A stretch of 64,000 bases of DNA from Bacillota bacterium (GTDB taxonomy: Bacteria > Bacillota > Clostridia > Saccharofermentanales > DTU023): assembly GCA_023622515.1 (NCBI GenBank), contig JAMNZB010000007.1, forward strand, positions 1 to 64,000, in the 5' to 3' direction. The position numbers and the translations under genes are program-made. The notes below the pieces were generated by a model, which searched no databases, was not told where the DNA came from, and saw nothing but the letters and a program-made list of their open reading frames with translations. Shown here piece by piece: positions 52,792-62,192 of the stretch (the stretch's first letter is position 1; each line of letters starts with the position of its first letter).

Positions 52792-53670
52792 ATGTCCGAT
52801 TCAATGTTCAATGAAAGCTTTATTATTCCGCGAGTAGCCGCAATACATGACCTATGTGGTTATGGCAATTGTTCTTTAGGTGTTGCCATGCCCGTTCTAT
52901 CTGCGGCCGGTATTGAGGTTTGTCCCGTGCCGACGTCGGCTCTTGCCGCTCATACGGCTTTTCCCCACTATAGTTTTGCTGACTTTACCCCACATCTGGA
53001 GGAGTATCTTGCTGTATGGGAAAAAATACATATTCCTCTTTGTGGTGCCTATTCAGGATTTTTAGGTTCAGCGGAACAAATCACAATTTTTTCCCGGCTC
53101 TTTGACCAACATCCTGACTGGAAACTTGTGGTTGATCCTTGTATGGCGGACCACGGAAAGCGCTATAAAACCTATACGGATGAGATGTGTGAAAAAATGA
53201 CGGAGCTTTGTCAACGGGCTGATGTCATTTTGCCCAATCTCACGGAAGCGTCAATTTTGCTGGATAAAGAATATAGAGGGCAGAATTATAGTGTTGAAGA
53301 GGCAGAAAAGCTTGTTGATGAGCTTCTTGCTATTGGGGCGAAAGCGGTTATTTTAAAAGGTATTGAGCGTGGTGATGGCCGGATTGTCAATGCCATCAAA
53401 GGAGAAGATATCCCTTATGAAGAACATAGCCATGAATTGCTGCCCTATAAACTGCATGGCACCGGTGACCTTTTTGCCTCAATCGTTTCGGCCTGCTATT
53501 TTCGCCATATTCCTTTAAGTAAGGCAACGTATATTGCCGGCGAGTTTCTGGTAAGAGCGCTTCGTATTTCAGCCTACCAGGAAGGTTTTGAGGAACGGGG
53601 CGTTTCCTATGAGCCTCTTTTGCATGATATTGCAAAAATGATTGAAAGTGAACTTGACAAGACTAGGTAA
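52792..53670 (+). CDS. Pyridoxal/pyridoxamine kinase (PdxK/PdxY type)
   Basis: This 292-aa ribokinase-fold enzyme has HDLCGYGNCSLGVA at the substrate end, VVDPCMADHGKRY in place of the usual DPVMGDHGK, and HGTGDLFAS with the catalytic Asp. It phosphorylates vitamin B6 vitamers to supply PLP for amino-acid metabolism. AAGGAGGTCCC precedes the ATG. The promoter of the downstream tRNA-Val begins inside its last codons. Confidence 0.9.
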   Translation: MSDSMFNESFIIPRVAAIHDLCGYGNCSLGVAMPVLSAAGIEVCPVPTSALAAHTAFPHYSFADFTPHLEEYLAVWEKIHIPLCGAYSGFLGSAEQITIFSRLFDQHPDWKLVVDPCMADHGKRYKTYTDEMCEKMTELCQRADVILPNLTEASILLDKEYRGQNYSVEEAEKLVDELLAIGAKAVILKGIERGDGRIVNAIKGEDIPYEEHSHELLPYKLHGTGDLFASIVSACYFRHIPLSKATYIAGEFLVRALRISAYQEGFEERGVSYEPLLHDIAKMIESELDKTR

Positions 53671-53683
53671 ACTAGTGTAAATT
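53654..53683 (+). promoter_or_regulatory. Promoter of tRNA-Val(GAC)
   Basis: TTGACA (53654-53659), 18-bp spacer, TAAATT (53678-53683). The -35 box overlaps the end of the kinase coding sequence. Confidence 0.6.
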
Positions 53684-53695
53684 AGGTGGGCACTC

Positions 53696-53772
53696 GGGTT
53701 CTTAGCTCAGCTGGTTAGAGTGCCTGCGTGACATGCAGGAAGTCGATGGTTCAAATCCATTAGAACCCACCA
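53696..53772 (+). tRNA. tRNA-Val(GAC)
   Basis: A 77-nt cloverleaf: acceptor GGGTTCT/AGAACCC, anticodon stem CCTGC/GCAGG around GTGACAT (anticodon GAC), T-arm GGTTCAAATCC, encoded CCA. Position 32 is G instead of the usual pyrimidine. Confidence 0.94.
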
Positions 53773-53776
53773 AAGA

Positions 53777-53810
53777 AGCTCACAAAGAAATTTGTGGGCT
53801 TTTTCTTTTT
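53777..53810 (+). terminator. Terminator after tRNA-Val(GAC)
   Basis: AGCTCACAAA and TTTGTGGGCT pair over 10 bp (one G-T) around GAAA, followed by TTTTCTTTTT. Confidence 0.88.
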
Positions 53811-53983
53811 GTTAAAGCAAAGTAAATTATTCTCGGGACAAGCAAATTAGATCGGGTATTGCTATATAATTTTTGTGAGATAGCTTGGGCATAGGTCAAG
53901 ATAGACCGGTGAAAGCTGTATAATAAAACTGTATAAAAAGTATATAATGAAAGTTATGAATCAAAGAACATAAGGAGAAATTT

Positions 53984-55882
53984 ATGAGTATTGATGTGAC
54001 GAAAGTAAAAGATGATCTCTATCAAGCGGTTAATGCAAAGACACTTGAAGAAATGGTTATTCCTGCAGACAAGCCTTCTACAGGCGGTTTTATGGTACTT
54101 GCAGAGGCCATGGAAAAACTTTTGCGCAAAGATTTAGACGCCATGCTGGAGGGTGAAATTTCCTGCGAGAATGCCGAAGAAGAGGAAATGCTTGCCTTCT
54201 ATAAGAAGAGCCGAAACTTCGCCGAGCGGGATGAAGCAGGGGCTGCCCCGGCCCTGCCCTTACTTGAGCAAATTAGGGCTGTTGCCAGCTTGGAGGACCT
54301 GGCTTCCCTGACGAAAGAGTGGATTAACAAAGGCCTCCCCTCTCTTTTTCATCTGGGCGTAATGGCCGATATGATGCAGGCAACAAAAAACGCCTTGTAT
54401 CTTGTCCCGCCGCAAATTATTCTGCCGGACAAAGCTTATTATGAGAATGAAGCAGGTGAACAGTTGTTGGAGATTTACCGCATGATGAGCCATGATGTGC
54501 TGGGTGAAGCGGGCATCCCGGAGGCTGACATTGCCAGGCTGGTCGAGGATACGCTCAGCTTTGATAAGAGTCTGGCTCCCTTAACGAGAAGCGCAGAAGA
54601 AAAGGCGGACTACACAAAAATGTATAATCCTCGCAGTATCGAGGAGATTCGGAGCTACCATCCGAACTTTGATCTGGCCACTCTTTTGCAAGAGCTTGTT
54701 CACCCTGAATTGAAGCAAGTTATTGTCACAGAACCTGAATTTTTTGAACATTTTGCTGAGCTTATTACTGAAGAAAAGTTAGAAGAAATCAAATCCTGGC
54801 TTATTGTAAGAAGCCTCAATTTTGCCACCCCCTATTTATCTGAGCGCTTACGCCAAAAGGGTAGTTTATTCGCTTTACAGTTGATGGGAATCCCGGAACT
54901 TGAAGATAAGGAAAAACATGCTTTCAATCTGACAAGGAACACGTATGACCAAGTCCTAGGCCAATACTATGCCAAAAAATATTTTGGAGAAGAAGCCCGG
55001 GCTGATGTTGAAGATATGGTTAAAAGCATGATTGATGTCTATAAGGAAAGGCTAGCTGAAAACACCTGGCTGAGTAAAGAAACAATAGAAAAGGCTATTG
55101 TAAAATTGGATGCCATTGACCCCTTAATCGGTTTTCCCGACTCTTATCCCGACCACTATAAAAAATTAAAAGTGGATTCTGAGAAGAGCCTCCTGGAAAC
55201 AGTACTTGCCTTTAACCAAATTGTCTCTGCCGTACAGAGGGATAAGTGGGCTAAGGATGTTGACCGGAAAGAATGGCATATGAGTGCGGATACTGTTAAT
55301 GCCTATTACTCGCCCACCAGCAATGTTATCTGCTTCCCGGCGGCGATTTTACAAGAACCCTTTTATAGTTTGAAGCAATCCAGAAGTGCCAACTATGGTG
55401 GCATCGGGGCGGTTATTGCCCACGAGATCAGCCATGCCTTTGATAATAACGGGGCCAAGGTAGATGCGGAAGGCAATTTATTTAATTGGTGGAAAGAAGA
55501 GGATTATGAAAACTTTTCGGCCAGGGCAGAGGAGATGGTCAAACTTTGGGACGGCATAGAAATTTATGGAGGCAAGGTAAACGGCAGGTTGACCGTAAGC
55601 GAAAACATTGCCGATGCAGGCGGACTGACCTGCGCCCTCCAGGCCTTGCAGCGTGAAGAAAGCTATGACTTGAAAGACTTTTTCTACAACTGGGCAAGAG
55701 TATGGTGCCAAAAGGGTCGCGAAGAATATTTGCAACTTCTACTTACCGTAGATGTCCACTCGCCGAATCCCTTACGGGCTAATATGCCTGTCCGCAGCAT
55801 AGATGAATTCTATAGCACTTTCGACGTAAAAGAGGGAGACCGCATGTTCTTAAAAGAAGAAGAGCGGATTACGATTTGGTAG
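53984..55882 (+). CDS. M13-family zinc endopeptidase (PepO/neprilysin type)
   Basis: This 632-aa protein is an M13 peptidase: substrate-binding NAYYSPTSN, zinc motif HEISH (His480, Glu481, His484) and ENIAD (Glu540, Asp544). Length matches PepO (about 630). There is no signal peptide, so it is a cytoplasmic oligopeptidase like lactococcal PepO, cutting imported peptides. AAGGAG lies before ATG. Several TATAAT-like boxes lie upstream (53860-53950), so the promoter cannot be fixed. Confidence 0.93.
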   Translation: MSIDVTKVKDDLYQAVNAKTLEEMVIPADKPSTGGFMVLAEAMEKLLRKDLDAMLEGEISCENAEEEEMLAFYKKSRNFAERDEAGAAPALPLLEQIRAVASLEDLASLTKEWINKGLPSLFHLGVMADMMQATKNALYLVPPQIILPDKAYYENEAGEQLLEIYRMMSHDVLGEAGIPEADIARLVEDTLSFDKSLAPLTRSAEEKADYTKMYNPRSIEEIRSYHPNFDLATLLQELVHPELKQVIVTEPEFFEHFAELITEEKLEEIKSWLIVRSLNFATPYLSERLRQKGSLFALQLMGIPELEDKEKHAFNLTRNTYDQVLGQYYAKKYFGEEARADVEDMVKSMIDVYKERLAENTWLSKETIEKAIVKLDAIDPLIGFPDSYPDHYKKLKVDSEKSLLETVLAFNQIVSAVQRDKWAKDVDRKEWHMSADTVNAYYSPTSNVICFPAAILQEPFYSLKQSRSANYGGIGAVIAHEISHAFDNNGAKVDAEGNLFNWWKEEDYENFSARAEEMVKLWDGIEIYGGKVNGRLTVSENIADAGGLTCALQALQREESYDLKDFFYNWARVWCQKGREEYLQLLLTVDVHSPNPLRANMPVRSIDEFYSTFDVKEGDRMFLKEEERITIW

Positions 55883-55937
55883 GCAAGCCTATTAAATTCC
55901 CTTTAAAAGAGGATATTAGAAGCAAGACAAATCAATG

Positions 55938-55975
55938 AAAAAAGAACCTCCCAGATTACCGGGAGGTTCTTTCAC
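55938..55975 (-). terminator. Bidirectional terminator between M13 peptidase and cstA
   Basis: AAAGAACCTCCC (55941-55952) and GGGAGGTTCTTT (55961-55972) form a perfect 12-bp stem. The minus-strand side continues with a run of T, and the plus side with TTTC, serving both convergent genes. Confidence 0.9.
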
Positions 55976-56018
55976 TTAATGTGCAAAGATATGTATTATC
56001 TTTTTTTAGCCTCTATCC

Positions 56019-57500
56019 CTATACGACACGATTTTCAATAGACATACCGTGTTTGTTTGCATAGCGTACGGTGGCAGCGGCATAAAGTGCAGTAAGTATG
56101 GCAGCAACAACATAGCTGGCCGCGAAGCTTCCTTCGGCGAGGCCGAGTAAGTGGTCAAGATTGAAGCCGATTTTTGCATTGAGGATAAAGCTCATGGTGA
56201 CAAAGGCATAGAACATGCCGGGGATTAAAGAAATGTATTTATTCTTATTCCTGATGGCAAGGTAGACTGTAATCATGGCCATGGCAAAGACCGCAATGAA
56301 TTGGTTGGTAAAGGCAAAGTAGCGCCAGAGGATCATAAAGCCGCCGGTTGATGTTTTAGCCCAGGCCAGGATAGCAGCAACAAGAACAAAGATAGGTATG
56401 GAGACACTCAAACGTTTCTTCGTCTCTCTTTGGTCAATGTTAAACTGTTCGGCAATCATTAAACGTAAGGAGCGTAAGGCTGTATCGCCTGAAGTGATCG
56501 GCAAGACGATAACCCCTAGGATAGCGAAGATGGCTCCGACACCTCCAAGGAATTCACGGCTGATTTCCCCAATCATGAGGGTGGCCCCTTTTTGAATGCC
56601 TTTGTTGTAGAGGATCATGGCACCGGCGGCCCAGCACATAGCGATGAAGCCTTCGAGGAGCATCATGTTGAAGAAGGTGGTACGACCTTCTCTCTCATCG
56701 GTCACAGAACGTGAGATGAGGGTAGCCTGTGTGGCATGGAAGCCCGATAAGATACCGCAGGCTACGGTAATAAAGAAGGTGGGGATCCAGGGGGCCCCCA
56801 TTTTATTATGTTCGGCTAATTGGGCGAAACTAAAATTAGTCAAGCCGTTCTCGCCCCAACCATTGATTAAGACACCGATGAAGATACCGACAGCGGAGAT
56901 GACCAAGATGCCACCGAAAATCGGGTAGACCCGGCCAATGATCTTGTCAATGGGGAAGAGTGTAGCCACGATATAATAGGCAAAAATAGCCGCATAAACA
57001 ATCCAGGTCAAGGCATTGCTGGGGGAAGCTTCTTTGTTGAAAAGATCCGTCACAATCAAGTCACCGGGAGTGTAAATGAAAACAGCGCCGACCAAAAGCA
57101 TGAGAACCATAACAACGATGTTGTAAAAGGCTTTTGTTTTATTCCCTAAATACTTGGAAATTAAACGAGGCATCTGTGCCCCTCCGTTACGCATGGAAAT
57201 CATGCCTGAGAAATAGTCATGCATAGAGCCTGCAAGAATACAGCCGATAGGGATTGTAATAAAGGCTAACGGTCCGAATAAAATACCTTGAATAGGCCCA
57301 AGGATTGGCCCTGTTCCGGCAATGTTCAGTAGTTCGATGAGGGAGTTTTTCCATTTTTTCATCCCAACATAGTCAACACCGTCTGCCATGGTTGTGGCCG
57401 GGGTAGGACGGTCATCAGGTCCAAAGACCTTTTCGCAATACTTTCCGTAGGCGAAGCCACCACCGACTAGAATTAGAATACCAATTAAAAAAGTAATCAT
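56019..57500 (-). CDS. cstA: CstA-family carbon-starvation / pyruvate-peptide transporter (short form)
   Basis: This 493-aa membrane protein (about 13-14 helices) has CstA hallmarks: DGVDYVGMKKWKNSLIELLNIAGTGPILGPIQG (core LNIAGTGPILGPIQG), HDYFSGMISMRNGG and SGFHATQATLISR. CstA proteins take up pyruvate and have been linked to peptide use. At 493 aa it is the short bacterial form; E. coli CstA has about 700. GAGGTAGATACT precedes the ATG. Upstream on the minus strand lies an inverted repeat that is partly repeated before the divergent M14 gene. Confidence 0.92.
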   Translation of the reverse strand: MITFLIGILILVGGGFAYGKYCEKVFGPDDRPTPATTMADGVDYVGMKKWKNSLIELLNIAGTGPILGPIQGILFGPLAFITIPIGCILAGSMHDYFSGMISMRNGGAQMPRLISKYLGNKTKAFYNIVVMVLMLLVGAVFIYTPGDLIVTDLFNKEASPSNALTWIVYAAIFAYYIVATLFPIDKIIGRVYPIFGGILVISAVGIFIGVLINGWGENGLTNFSFAQLAEHNKMGAPWIPTFFITVACGILSGFHATQATLISRSVTDEREGRTTFFNMMLLEGFIAMCWAAGAMILYNKGIQKGATLMIGEISREFLGGVGAIFAILGVIVLPITSGDTALRSLRLMIAEQFNIDQRETKKRLSVSIPIFVLVAAILAWAKTSTGGFMILWRYFAFTNQFIAVFAMAMITVYLAIRNKNKYISLIPGMFYAFVTMSFILNAKIGFNLDHLLGLAEGSFAASYVVAAILTALYAAATVRYANKHGMSIENRVV

Positions 57501-57528
57501 AGTATCTACCTCTTTCCTTTCCTTTCTC

Positions 57529-57572
57529 TTAATCGGACAATTGGCTGAGAATATATTCTCTTATCCGATTAA
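57529..57572 (-). promoter_or_regulatory. Inverted-repeat operator or leader element before cstA
   Basis: TTAATCGGA (57529-57537) and TCCGATTAA (57564-57572) flank the 14-bp palindrome GAGAATATATTCTC (57547-57560). It starts 28 bp upstream of the cstA start, at or just after a possible promoter (TTGCTT, 17 bp, TACAAT on the minus strand). The same element without the second outer arm recurs at 57738. Confidence 0.6.
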
Positions 57573-57737
57573 TTGTGACCATTGTATATTTATTTGCAAA
57601 AATAAGCAATCATAGGCTATCTGCTTTATGCGAATTGTAGCAATATATGGAGAATAGAGTGAAGTAAAAGAGAAATCTGAGGTGAAAAAACAAGAGAAAG
57701 ATTCTATAATATTAAATTAATTTGACTTTTTATATAA

Positions 57738-57769
57738 TTAATCGGCTCTTTTGCTGAGAAAATTTGCTT
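57738..57769 (+). repeat. Second copy of the cstA-upstream element
   Basis: This 32-bp stretch matches 57529-57560 at about 23 of 32 positions: both start TTAATCGG and share TTnGCTGAGAA. It lies 147 bp before the M14 gene. The copies are in direct orientation, 209 bp apart, in the shared cstA/M14 intergenic region. Confidence 0.5.
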
Positions 57770-57884
57770 ATTTACACATCCTTTCAACTTCCGGAAATGG
57801 CTAAGGAAGGCTCTCTTGTTTCTTTGGAAATTAGAGGTAAAATACAATGAACACTCGTTAACGTACTTAGATAAGGAAAATCCT

Positions 57885-59276
57885 ATGAAAGAAATTTTTT
57901 GTGACTTGCTAACAAATATTCCGGACTATGACGTATTTTTGACAGCGGATGAACTGGATGCCAGCTCAATAGACTTAGCAAGGCGCTTTCCGGAAACAGT
58001 GAAACTTTTCAGCATAGGGCAAACACGACAAGGGAAAGACCTCTTGTGTCTGCAAATTGGTGAGGGTGAGAGAAATGCCCTGATGTTCGGTTGCCCCCAT
58101 CCGAATGAACCCATAGGCACCATGATGCTGGAATATTTCAGTGAGGAACTGGCTAAAAGCCGAGCCTTGCGGAAGGAACTGGGTTATAGCTGGTATATTG
58201 TGAAAGCTTGGGACAGAGATGGCCTGACTTTAAATGAGCCTTGGCTCAAGGGTCCCTTTACCCTCTATAACTATTCGCGAAATTTCTTTAGGCCGGCAGG
58301 TCACCGGCAGGTGGACTGGACCTTCCCTGTCCACTATAAAGATTTTGAATTTAAAGAATCTATTCCGGAAACACGAGCCATGATGCGACTTATTGATGAA
58401 ATCCGGCCGGAGTTTATATATTCTCTTCATAACTCCGGTTTTGGCGGTGTTTACTGGTATATTACTCATCCGCTTAAGAAATCTTCCTATGTGAAAATGC
58501 GTAGGGCAGCAGAGAGGGTAAATATTCCTTTGCATTTAGGCGAGCCGGAATTGCCTTATCTGAATGAGCTGGCACAAGCGACTTACTCCAACTTGAGCCT
58601 TAAAGCGGAATATGACTACCTGGAAAAATATGGGGCGGAAAATATCGGCAATCTCATCCGAATAGGGGATTGCAGTGCCTCCTATGCCAAGGAGCGCCAC
58701 AACTCCTTTACCCTCTTAACGGAATTACCCTATTTTTATGATGAACGAATTAAAGACCAAAGTGTAACAGACCGCCTGCGCAAAGATGTCGTCCTGGATA
58801 GCATGGAATACGGGGCGAAGAGTAGGGCCTACATTCAGTCTATTCTTCGGGAAACAAGATTGTTAACCGGTGAGGAAAATCCTTTCCGCGTGGCCCTGGA
58901 GGCTTTTTCCGGGAACGGACGGGAAGAAAGCACAAAGCGGATGCTTGCCCAAAATCCGGACTATAATCGCCCGGCAAGCCTCGCTGAATGTTTTGACAAT
59001 TTGCATTTATCCAAGTTTTATAGCAGCCTGTCCTATGGTATGGCGATCCGCCTTTGCGAGTATGAATTGGACAGGGAAAATTTAGCTGAAGAGGCAAGAC
59101 AAGCTCTTGAGGGCATACGACTGAAAGCTATGGAAGCGCACCGGGCTTTACTGGACGAATTAGAGCAAGAATTGAATTATGAGGCCATTCCTATTCGACA
59201 ACTTATTTCCATTCAACTAGAATGTGGTCTGGTGGTTTGTGAAGAATTAAAAGAAAGGCAAGGGGAACAACGATGA
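57885..59276 (+). CDS. M14-family zinc carboxypeptidase-like protein
   Basis: This 463-aa protein has M14 zinc ligands HPNE (His72, Glu75) and His182 in SLHNSG, and a general-base Glu280 in TELPYFYD. There is no signal peptide. It is longer than classical carboxypeptidase A and more like bacterial M14-like amidase/carboxypeptidases that handle peptides or acyl-amino acids. The frame is open from 57816, but AAGGA seven to eight bases before ATG 57885 supports the shorter form. Its stop overlaps the start of the S9 peptidase (ATGA), so the two are coupled. Confidence 0.85.
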   Translation: MKEIFCDLLTNIPDYDVFLTADELDASSIDLARRFPETVKLFSIGQTRQGKDLLCLQIGEGERNALMFGCPHPNEPIGTMMLEYFSEELAKSRALRKELGYSWYIVKAWDRDGLTLNEPWLKGPFTLYNYSRNFFRPAGHRQVDWTFPVHYKDFEFKESIPETRAMMRLIDEIRPEFIYSLHNSGFGGVYWYITHPLKKSSYVKMRRAAERVNIPLHLGEPELPYLNELAQATYSNLSLKAEYDYLEKYGAENIGNLIRIGDCSASYAKERHNSFTLLTELPYFYDERIKDQSVTDRLRKDVVLDSMEYGAKSRAYIQSILRETRLLTGEENPFRVALEAFSGNGREESTKRMLAQNPDYNRPASLAECFDNLHLSKFYSSLSYGMAIRLCEYELDRENLAEEARQALEGIRLKAMEAHRALLDELEQELNYEAIPIRQLISIQLECGLVVCEELKERQGEQR

Positions 59277-61081
59277 GTATGGAAAGATTAACCGCTCTCT
59301 TAGACCTGCCTCAGGAAAGTAGTCCTGTTTGGCTGGATGGGGGCGAGAAAATAGCCTATATTCGGCGAGATAAGCAAGGAACGCATATTTGGACCTACCA
59401 TAAAGAAAGTGGCGAGCGGAGAAGAATAACTGAAGAAGACAGGCGGGTTTGGAAGCTGGACAGTAATCCCCATACAGGGAGCTTGTTGCTTACCTACGAT
59501 GCTGACGGCGATGAATGCGAACAGATTTATCTCTGGGAGAAAGATTCGCCGAGGCCTGTAAATGTTAGCAAAACTCCGGGTGTCCGCCACCTTTTCGGGG
59601 GTACGAACAAGGATGATTCAGTAATTGCCTTCGCCTCGAATAAGCGTACAGCGGAGACTTTTGATATTTGGAAGTATGAGCGTGGACCTGATAGGATGAC
59701 TCTGGTTACTCAGTTCACCGATCACTATAATTGGCCAATCCAAAACGCCTTATCCCCCAACGGGAAATATCTCTTGTATAACAAATTGAAAAGTCAAGCT
59801 GACAATTCTCTATGGATGAGCGACTTGGACAGCGGGGAAGCTGTTCGTATCCCTAATGACACACGACTATCCGCAGAACCGAAAGCGGTATTTACGTCAG
59901 ATAGTCAACATGTCTATCTGGTGAGCGATAGGCAGGGAGAATTCTTTTCCCTGTACAAATATTCTTTAGCTGATGAAAGCCTGGATTTGCTCTATAGTTT
60001 TGAATGGGATATAGAAGGAATTGCTTTGAGTGGAGATGATAAATACCTGGCGGTATTCTTAAATGAGGAGGGATACACGCGATTCAGCCTATACGACATG
60101 GAGGAAAATGGCCGGGAAATAAAAGTACAGGCCCTTCCCCCGGGAGTGGTCTCATCAGCTAGCTGGTCGCCAAAGGAAGCGCTGCTTTTATTTAGCTTTA
60201 CATCCGGGGCAAAGCCGCAGGCGATATATACCTACGATGTAGAAACTGATACATTTGAGAGAGTCAGTGCGGATGACGAGTCTGAAGCAGCTGAGGAAAA
60301 AATGGTCGAACCGGAGCTTTACCGGTATGATTCATTTGACGGCTTGTCTGTTCCCTTTTGGTTATATAGGCCCGGTCAAGTTGATACTGATAAACTTCCC
60401 CCTCTAGTGATTGATATTCACGGAGGGCCGGAAGGACAGAAAAGACCGACCTTTGATTTTTTTATCCAATATTTAGTCAGCGAGGGTATACAAGTAGTTG
60501 CGCCTAATGTTCGGGGCAGCACCGGCTATGGCAAAACATACCACCATTTGGATGACGTCGAAAAACGTTTAGACAGTGTTAAAGATATTGAGGCCTTAGT
60601 CCGATACTTGGTCAAAAACAAACTTGCCGATCCTGATAAGATTGCGGTTAGCGGGGCCAGCTACGGCGGTTTTATGACCTTGTCCTGTGCCGCCCGCTAT
60701 CCGGATTTGTTTGCTTGTGCTGTTGATACGGTTGGTATGTATAACCTGGTCACCTTCCTTGAAAATACTTCAGATTATAGGCGCCTGCATAGAGAGAATG
60801 AGTATGGGTCACTTGCAGAGCACAGGGACCTCCTCTACGAGGTATCACCGGTAGCTGTGATCCACCGGATTAAAGCACCGCTTATGGTTATCCAGGGGCG
60901 GAATGACCCGAGAGTACCTGCTAGTGAATCCGAACAGCTGGTTGAGAAATTACGCTCAAGCGGAAAAGAAGTGGAATACCTCTGCTATGAAGATGAGGGG
61001 CACGGCATTGTGAAACGCAAAAACCGCCTGGACTGCTATCCGAGGATTGTAGCCTTTTTAGCAAAACATTTACTAAATTAA
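59273..61081 (+). CDS. S9-family serine peptidase (prolyl oligopeptidase / acylaminoacyl peptidase type)
   Basis: This 602-aa protein has an N-terminal beta-propeller (about 1-330) and a C-terminal alpha/beta-hydrolase domain with the triad Ser463 (GASYGG), Asp545 (GRNDPR) and His577 (EGHG), and HGGPEGQ at the oxyanion site. No signal peptide, so cytoplasmic. It trims short peptides. It overlaps the M14 gene by 4 bp at its start and the convergent folP gene by 9 bp at its end. Confidence 0.93.
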   Translation: MSMERLTALLDLPQESSPVWLDGGEKIAYIRRDKQGTHIWTYHKESGERRRITEEDRRVWKLDSNPHTGSLLLTYDADGDECEQIYLWEKDSPRPVNVSKTPGVRHLFGGTNKDDSVIAFASNKRTAETFDIWKYERGPDRMTLVTQFTDHYNWPIQNALSPNGKYLLYNKLKSQADNSLWMSDLDSGEAVRIPNDTRLSAEPKAVFTSDSQHVYLVSDRQGEFFSLYKYSLADESLDLLYSFEWDIEGIALSGDDKYLAVFLNEEGYTRFSLYDMEENGREIKVQALPPGVVSSASWSPKEALLLFSFTSGAKPQAIYTYDVETDTFERVSADDESEAAEEKMVEPELYRYDSFDGLSVPFWLYRPGQVDTDKLPPLVIDIHGGPEGQKRPTFDFFIQYLVSEGIQVVAPNVRGSTGYGKTYHHLDDVEKRLDSVKDIEALVRYLVKNKLADPDKIAVSGASYGGFMTLSCAARYPDLFACAVDTVGMYNLVTFLENTSDYRRLHRENEYGSLAEHRDLLYEVSPVAVIHRIKAPLMVIQGRNDPRVPASESEQLVEKLRSSGKEVEYLCYEDEGHGIVKRKNRLDCYPRIVAFLAKHLLN

Positions 61082-62068
61082 GCCGGAGTCATAACTGGGC
61101 AAGTCGATGTCGGCTTGCCCCTCGGCGGTGAAGAGGCTGTAGCCGATAGTGGCCGCCAGGACATGTTCTTTTGCAGTATGGGTGCGGACAAGCTCTATTC
61201 CTTTGGCGGCGGCAATGGCTGTCAGATGAGTGGAGGAGGCGTCTCTATTGTGGAAGCCTTCTTCTGTTTCCGGATCTAAATTAAAGCCGGCCTCACTGAG
61301 GATGTTAACCAAGAAACGTTTTCGTGAAACGCCAAGAAAGATACAGGACTCATACTTGTAAAACTCCTCAATATGTTTAATAAGGAGGAGGTTCTCCCGC
61401 TTGCTTAAGGCAAAGCCTATACCGGGATCAATCATCAGTCTGGTCTTGTCAAGTCCTGCCTTCCGGGCAACCTGCAAGGCACGATTTATGAAGAGGTCAG
61501 CTACTGAAAAAATATCGGCCTCTTCCATAAGTTGGTACTCCTCCCGGCTAAAGGCATCGCCGTAACCGAAGCGGGGGAATTTTCGTGAAGCTTCCCGATT
61601 CGGCCTTGCCATAGCAGGATTAAACATGAGGACAGCACCGGCTTCCGAGTCGGCAATTACACGGGCCATATCAGGGTCCCCTAAGAGTCCGGTAATATCA
61701 TTAATAATATCTGCCCCGGCTTCGATAGCGGCCTTGGCAACTTTGGCTTTCCAGGTATCCACGGAAATAGGCAGGTCGGTATGTTGGCGTATTTCTTTAA
61801 TTACAGGAATAATACGGGCTATTTCCTCCTCGGCCTCGACCAGGGTGCTGCCGGGTCTTGTTGATTCACCGCCTATATCAAGCATGCCTGCCCCTTCTTC
61901 AATTAGGCGGAGGGCGTGCTGAACAGCCTTTTCTTTACTAAACCACTTACCCCCATCCGAAAATGAGTCGGGGGTAACATTAACAATTGCGGCAACCAGG
62001 CAAGGGTCGCCGTGCCTGATGAGATGTTCATTAGCTTTGAAATAAATGTTTTTAGATTGTAGTTTCAT
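61073..62068 (-). CDS. folP: Dihydropteroate synthase (DHPS-like)
   Basis: This 331-aa TIM-barrel protein has DHPS motifs in order: VNVTPDSFSDGG (about 28), DIGGESTRPG (about 67), PISVDT, DIINDI, IDPGIGFALSK (about 218) and GVSRKRF (about 245), and VRTHTAKEH at the end. Between DIINDI and IDPGIGF the usual MHxxGTP is replaced by LMFNPAMARPNREASRK and about 20 extra residues, so the sulfonamide-binding loop is altered and the protein exceeds the common 265-285 aa. It condenses p-aminobenzoate with a pterin diphosphate. AGGAGA precedes the ATG. No other fol genes are near. Confidence 0.88.
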   Translation of the reverse strand: MKLQSKNIYFKANEHLIRHGDPCLVAAIVNVTPDSFSDGGKWFSKEKAVQHALRLIEEGAGMLDIGGESTRPGSTLVEAEEEIARIIPVIKEIRQHTDLPISVDTWKAKVAKAAIEAGADIINDITGLLGDPDMARVIADSEAGAVLMFNPAMARPNREASRKFPRFGYGDAFSREEYQLMEEADIFSVADLFINRALQVARKAGLDKTRLMIDPGIGFALSKRENLLLIKHIEEFYKYESCIFLGVSRKRFLVNILSEAGFNLDPETEEGFHNRDASSTHLTAIAAAKGIELVRTHTAKEHVLAATIGYSLFTAEGQADIDLPSYDSGLI

Positions 62069-62104
62069 GTATTCTCCTGATTAATTCTTCTTATTTTTTG
62101 ACGG

Positions 62105-62140
62105 AAAAGTAAACTAAGGCCTTAGAATTAAGACCTTAGT
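62105..62140 (-). terminator. Terminator of the LivJ-type gene
   Basis: On the minus strand ACTAAGGTCTTA pairs with TAAGGCCTTAGT (12 bp, one G-T) around ATTC, followed by TTACTTTT. Confidence 0.75.
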
Positions 62141-62192
62141 GGATTACTTTTACAGATACAGAGTTGAAACAGATTTGCATATAGAGATTTAT

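Noticed and set aside
57816-57843. TTGTTT-16-TAAAAT as the M14 promoter
   Set aside because: Poor -35 in A/T-rich sequence with several equal alternatives (for example TATAAT at 57705), so not listed as a feature.
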